45,712 nucleotides of DNA, taken from contig JAKSLF010000025.1 of assembly GCA_024401355.1 (NCBI GenBank), positions 1 to 45,712 on the forward strand, in the 5' to 3' direction. Made by a program: the position numbers and the translations under genes. This DNA is from Bacteroidales bacterium. Lineage in GTDB: Bacteria; Bacteroidota; Bacteroidia; Bacteroidales; Marinilabiliaceae. Each line of letters starts with the position of its first letter. Positions within the stretch are counted from its first letter, which is position 1. Below the pieces are notes generated by a model that did no database searches, had not been told where the DNA came from, and saw only the letters and a list, made by a program, of their open reading frames with translations. Positions 42,951-45,712 of the stretch are shown in pieces.

Positions 42951-43683
42951 AGTAGTTATTATCGATGACGAAGCCAGTGGCCGAAATGTTATCCGACACA
43001 ATCTGAAGAGATTTGATAAGGATTTGTCAATCATTGCCGAGGCCGATTCGGTGAAGAGTGGCATAGAAGTGATAGAAGCGCTCAAGCCAGACATCGTATT
43101 TCTCGATGTACAGATGCAAGACGGTACTGGCTTTGATCTGTTGCAGAACGTCAAGGAGAGAAACTTTAAGGTGGTTTTCGTTACGTCGTATGACAATTTT
43201 GCCATAAAGGCCATCAAATATAATGCTGCCGACTATCTGCTGAAGCCTATCGAGCCCGATATGTTTCAGGAGGCAGCAGAGAGAGTCTTTGATATGCTGG
43301 AAAACAGACTGGCAGCCGTGTCTGTGGAGCAATTCAACAACAATTTCAACCGATTTGAGAAAATTGGGCTTGCAATGCCTGATTGTGTGAAGTTTGTTCC
43401 TGTTGAGTCGATAGATTATTGTTCGGCCGATGGTAATGGCACGGTGTTTTGTTTAGTGGATGGAACAGAAATGCATGTATGCAAAAACATGAAATATTAT
43501 GAAGATATATTGCCTCAGAACATCTTCATACGTGTACATCGTTCGTTTATTGTCAATGTACGCAACGTCGACAGTTATGTCAAAGGAGATGTGCCATCAA
43601 TCGTTATGTCGAATGGATTCCAAATAGAGGTGTCTCGTCGCAAGAAGGATGAATTGTTGAGTATGTTGGATGTGAAGTTGTGA
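42943..43683 (+). CDS. LytTR-family response regulator
   Basis: A regulator of 246 aa. The receiver domain (1-120) has acidic residues D8/D9, phospho-acceptor D55 in 'IVFLDVQMQDG', T81 and K101. The LytTR DNA-binding domain (about 140-246) shows 'VESIDYCSADGNGTVF', 'FIRVHRSFIVNVRNVDSY' and 'IEVSRRKKDELL'. It is co-translated with the kinase. LytTR proteins typically bind pairs of about 9-bp direct repeats spaced 21 bp centre to centre. Such a pair (TTCGTCA at 43829 and 43850) lies upstream of the next gene, making that gene a likely target. Confidence 0.94.
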   Translation: MYKVVIIDDEASGRNVIRHNLKRFDKDLSIIAEADSVKSGIEVIEALKPDIVFLDVQMQDGTGFDLLQNVKERNFKVVFVTSYDNFAIKAIKYNAADYLLKPIEPDMFQEAAERVFDMLENRLAAVSVEQFNNNFNRFEKIGLAMPDCVKFVPVESIDYCSADGNGTVFCLVDGTEMHVCKNMKYYEDILPQNIFIRVHRSFIVNVRNVDSYVKGDVPSIVMSNGFQIEVSRRKKDELLSMLDVKL

Positions 43684-43718
43684 CATGTTGAAGTAGATTC
43701 CAAGATAAAAATAAGTTG

Positions 43719-43749
43719 ACGCGCGGGACGTAATGTCTCGCGCGTTTTT
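43719..43749 (+). terminator. Strong intrinsic terminator after the kinase-regulator operon
   Basis: ACGCGCGGGAC (43719-43729) pairs with GTCTCGCGCGT (43735-43745), with one G-U pair and a 5-nt loop, and is followed by five T. It ends the two-component operon and isolates the next gene's promoter. Confidence 0.88.
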
Positions 43750-43801
43750 CATGAAACCCTCTGAATATTTATACAAAACGCCCTTTTTTTGTATATGGGA
43801 A

Positions 43802-43886
43802 TTACCGTTAATCATCCCAAACCCGTCATTCGTCAGCTCAAACCTGCTCTTCGTCACGTGGCTGAAAATCGTGTTTTTTATTTTTG
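43802..43886 (+). promoter_or_regulatory. Candidate LytTR-regulated promoter, leader copy 1
   Basis: Direct repeats TTCGTCA at 43829-43835 and 43850-43856 are exactly 21 bp apart. The left edge also contains ACCGTTAAT (43804-43812), which fits the LytTR half-site pattern known for AgrA. A -7 box TATTTTTG (43879-43886) has no matching -33 element, as expected of an activated promoter. The 72 bases 43802-43873 align without gaps at about 68% identity with 45499-45570, in front of the last gene of the window. Confidence 0.5.
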
Positions 43887-43919
43887 TATTATTGCAGCAG
43901 AAATAAATCTTAATAAACA

Positions 43920-44597
43920 ATGAAAAAAATACTAACTATTGTTTCAGGCCTATTCCTTGGAATAGGTGTTATTTTGCTCATCGCAGCATACGTAGTTCGT
44001 TCAAACTACGAAGACTTTAAGTCACATGCCGATCTTGTAGAGGCTGAAATTGTTGACATGGCAGCCAACAAACAAAATGTCAATGTGCTGATAGCATACG
44101 AATATGGTGGTGAGACGTATGGCCCAGCTCTTCTGGGCGGCTACTCTTCTTCTATGTACGTGGGCGGTACCGTCGAAATATATGTCGACCGCGAAAACCC
44201 TAGCGACTTCTCTTGGGGCAGTGGTATAGCCCAGACCATCCTTCTCATCCTTGGATTGGTGTTCGCCGGCATCGGTGGCGGTATCTTCCTCGTGAGAGCT
44301 ATTTCTGGCTCTGGCGCTAAACGCCTCGTCAAAGAGGGCGACAAGCTCGTGGGCAAAGTGGAGAACGTTTCACGTAATACAGCTGTGGAGATTAATGGCG
44401 AAAACCCATGGGTAGTCGTATGTACCTGGACTAAGTCTAATGGCGAGATATATAGGTTCAAGAGCAAGAACATCTATACCGACCCTATGGATACATTCCG
44501 CCCGGGAGATGACATTATAATATATGTCGACCGCAACAATATGAAGAAGTATTATGTGGATGTCGACCAGAAAATGAGCAAGATTCATGATATGTAA
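43920..44597 (+). CDS. DUF3592-like membrane protein
   Basis: A protein of 225 aa with two membrane segments (about 5-27 and 102-125). Each is followed by a small beta-rich domain: 'EAEIVDMAANKQNVNVLIAYEYGGETYG...VGGTVEIYVDRENP', then 'VGKVENVSRNTAVEINGENP...FRPGDDIIIYVDRNN'. This is the DUF3592 pattern, present twice. No enzyme motif is visible; such proteins are membrane-associated and of unknown role. It lies downstream of a candidate LytTR site and 24 bases before the next secreted-protein gene. Confidence 0.75.
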   Translation: MKKILTIVSGLFLGIGVILLIAAYVVRSNYEDFKSHADLVEAEIVDMAANKQNVNVLIAYEYGGETYGPALLGGYSSSMYVGGTVEIYVDRENPSDFSWGSGIAQTILLILGLVFAGIGGGIFLVRAISGSGAKRLVKEGDKLVGKVENVSRNTAVEINGENPWVVVCTWTKSNGEIYRFKSKNIYTDPMDTFRPGDDIIIYVDRNNMKKYYVDVDQKMSKIHDM

Positions 44598-44621
44598 AGT
44601 GTTTAATTCAATAAAACTAGT

Positions 44622-45437
44622 GTGATGAAAAAAATTCTATCTCTTTTTGTCGTTGCATTGACGACGTTTACATCAGCGTTAGCTGCAAATGAGTATACTC
44701 TTGAGCAACGCCTCGCAAATGCATTACCTTACGATCATTTTGTTGATTCAGATAACGAAGATTATTACATAGCGATGGATGGACGGGAAAGAGTCTGCAT
44801 CGCAAACTATCAGGAATGTGCAGACATTGTTGTGTTTGCCGATAATGGATACACATTAAGCTTTGCTGACAACAAGTTTTATTACACCAATAATAGTGAC
44901 AGCAGAGACAAACTGACATTTGAGTTGGATGAAGAAGAGACTGTGGCCAGGATAACATGGGTGGCACCTGGAAAGCAGACTCGAGAATTCAATATACCGG
45001 TGGATCCTCAAATCCTCTATGAGGAAGAGATTGCTCAATTGATTGGCGATGTTGTGTATGAAAGAGTGGGTGAAGCTTATTGCTATGAAAAGATATATGT
45101 GAATGGTGATGGTCGTGTCTGTGGTAGAAATGGAGAGTACGAGCAGATTATGCGAAATTCGTTCTATATTGATGTGATTGACAATGGTTACGCCATGAGT
45201 GATGAGGAAAAGAATGCGTATGTTTTTGAAGTAGACAGCGAGAACAAACTTGTACTTGTTTTATACAGACTTTATGATTATGAGGTTGTCTATAAGGCAA
45301 AAACTTCAGCTCCGACGGCTATTGGCGGCATTGGCATCAATAAGGCTAGCAAAGTTGTTAAGACTATTGAGAACGGCAAGGTTGTCGTAATCAAGAATGG
45401 TGTTAAGTATGGTCTTGATGGTAGTGTTATCAAGTGA
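44622..45437 (+). CDS. Secreted hypothetical protein
   Basis: A protein of 271 aa with a clear signal peptide ('MMKKILSLFVVALTTFTSALAA'). The mature part is acidic and Tyr-rich, with two loosely similar beta-strand halves ('DEDYYIAMDGRERVCIANY'-like and 'YCYEKIYVNGDGRVC'-like segments), each with a 'GYxxSxxxxxxY' element. The C-terminal 'KTIENGKVVVIKNGVKYGLDG' resembles the last segment of Bacteroidota secreted proteins that end in a short beta hairpin rather than a full T9SS sorting signal. No family was recognised. It is probably co-transcribed with the DUF3592-like gene. Confidence 0.7.
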   Translation: MMKKILSLFVVALTTFTSALAANEYTLEQRLANALPYDHFVDSDNEDYYIAMDGRERVCIANYQECADIVVFADNGYTLSFADNKFYYTNNSDSRDKLTFELDEEETVARITWVAPGKQTREFNIPVDPQILYEEEIAQLIGDVVYERVGEAYCYEKIYVNGDGRVCGRNGEYEQIMRNSFYIDVIDNGYAMSDEEKNAYVFEVDSENKLVLVLYRLYDYEVVYKAKTSAPTAIGGIGINKASKVVKTIENGKVVVIKNGVKYGLDGSVIK

Positions 45438-45498
45438 GCCATATACTAAGAAATGTTGGATTATAATTCGGCGAATAACATGCCTCTATTTAGTTCTT

Positions 45499-45591
45499 TT
45501 ACCGCTTATCAGCCCAAAAGGTGTTTTCGTCATCTCAAATATGTTACTCATAAGGTGAGTGAAAAACGGGTAATCTGTTTTTTTAATATTG
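45499..45591 (+). promoter_or_regulatory. Leader copy 2, related to the region at 43802
   Basis: Bases 45499-45570 align without gaps with 43802-43873 (49 of 72 identical by hand count), including TTACCG, TCGTCA and GTGAAA blocks. One TTCGTCA (45526-45532) is kept, but the second repeat has diverged; ACTCA-N5-TGAGT forms a small dyad nearby (45546-45560). A -7-like TAATATTG lies at 45584-45591. The rest of the 223-base gap after 45437 shows no gene. Confidence 0.45.
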
Positions 45592-45660
45592 TAATCTGAT
45601 AATTGTGCAACACACATTTACAAATGTAATTTTTTAACAACTATTCATATTCAAATAACA

Positions 45661-45712
45661 ATGAAACGAATAACATCATTTATCCGTCTGTTAGTCTGCC
45701 TCATCTTCATGG
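45661..45712 (+). CDS. Start of an exported protein gene, cut by the window edge
   Basis: An ATG at 45661 opens a frame, 'MKRITSFIRLLVCLIFM', that runs to the end of the window. A short basic start followed by a hydrophobic stretch is typical of a signal peptide. It lies downstream of leader copy 2, so it may share regulation with the DUF3592-like gene. The family cannot be judged from 17 codons. Confidence 0.55.
   Translation, partial: MKRITSFIRLLVCLIFM

Overview
The window reads as chromosomal DNA of a member of the Bacteroidota, most likely order Bacteroidales (Prevotella/Bacteroides-like; genus not resolved). Three things support this. Many intergenic regions carry the Bacteroidota promoter pattern, a -7 box TAnnTTTG often with a TTG/TTTG about 19-21 nt upstream, and clear Shine-Dalgarno sequences are rare. 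Several families are typical of the phylum: a DUF4296 lipoprotein-like protein, an Ig-like lipoprotein of the 'CANPGTPTGGPKD' type, a Wzi-type capsule protein, a TPR-containing LytS-like kinase and a DksA/TraR protein lacking zinc cysteines. The housekeeping enzymes (IleRS, class II homodimeric-type GlyRS, DnaE) also look like Bacteroidota forms. No tRNA, rRNA, CRISPR array, insertion sequence or phage gene was recognised.

Layout. 1-2.7 kb is a small accessory cassette: a 32-bp tandem repeat beside a leftward promoter, then a UDG-fold-like protein, a WYL regulator, a small helical protein and a zinc-ribbon protein. 2.7-9.2 kb (+) holds ileS, a dksA-like gene, lspA and an MsbA-like ABC exporter, the last preceded by a 9-bp minisatellite. 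A 12-bp perfect hairpin separates these from the leftward genes. 9.2-21 kb (-) holds glyS, then an operon read as thioesterase, manC, polyprenyl-phosphate sugar transferase, DUF4296 protein and a 108-aa protein. It continues with a methyl-accepting chemotaxis protein and the operon rsgA, Ig-like lipoprotein, tadA, and ends with a conserved hypothetical.

21.1-36.6 kb is an envelope-polysaccharide region. On the plus strand are a lipid A-type acyltransferase, a GT11-like fucosyltransferase, a Wzi-like protein, a second MsbA-like exporter, a modular GT4 and a phosphoethanolamine transferase broken by a one-base frameshift. Converging on these with no gap is a minus-strand operon of GT8, GT4, GT2 and an 829-aa GT2-GT4 fusion. 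A divergently transcribed DUF6492 protein follows. Together these suggest synthesis, decoration and export of LPS or capsule glycans, with manC and the sugar transferase supplying GDP-mannose and the lipid-linked first sugar.

36.7-45.7 kb (+) holds dnaE, a TPR histidine kinase overlapping its LytTR response regulator, a strong terminator, and then two loci for membrane or secreted proteins. These two loci (43.8 and 45.5 kb) are preceded by related leaders. The first contains a 21-bp-spaced direct repeat placed where LytTR-type regulators usually bind. This is the strongest candidate here for an undescribed regulatory system. The window ends inside the first codons of a gene with a signal peptide-like start.
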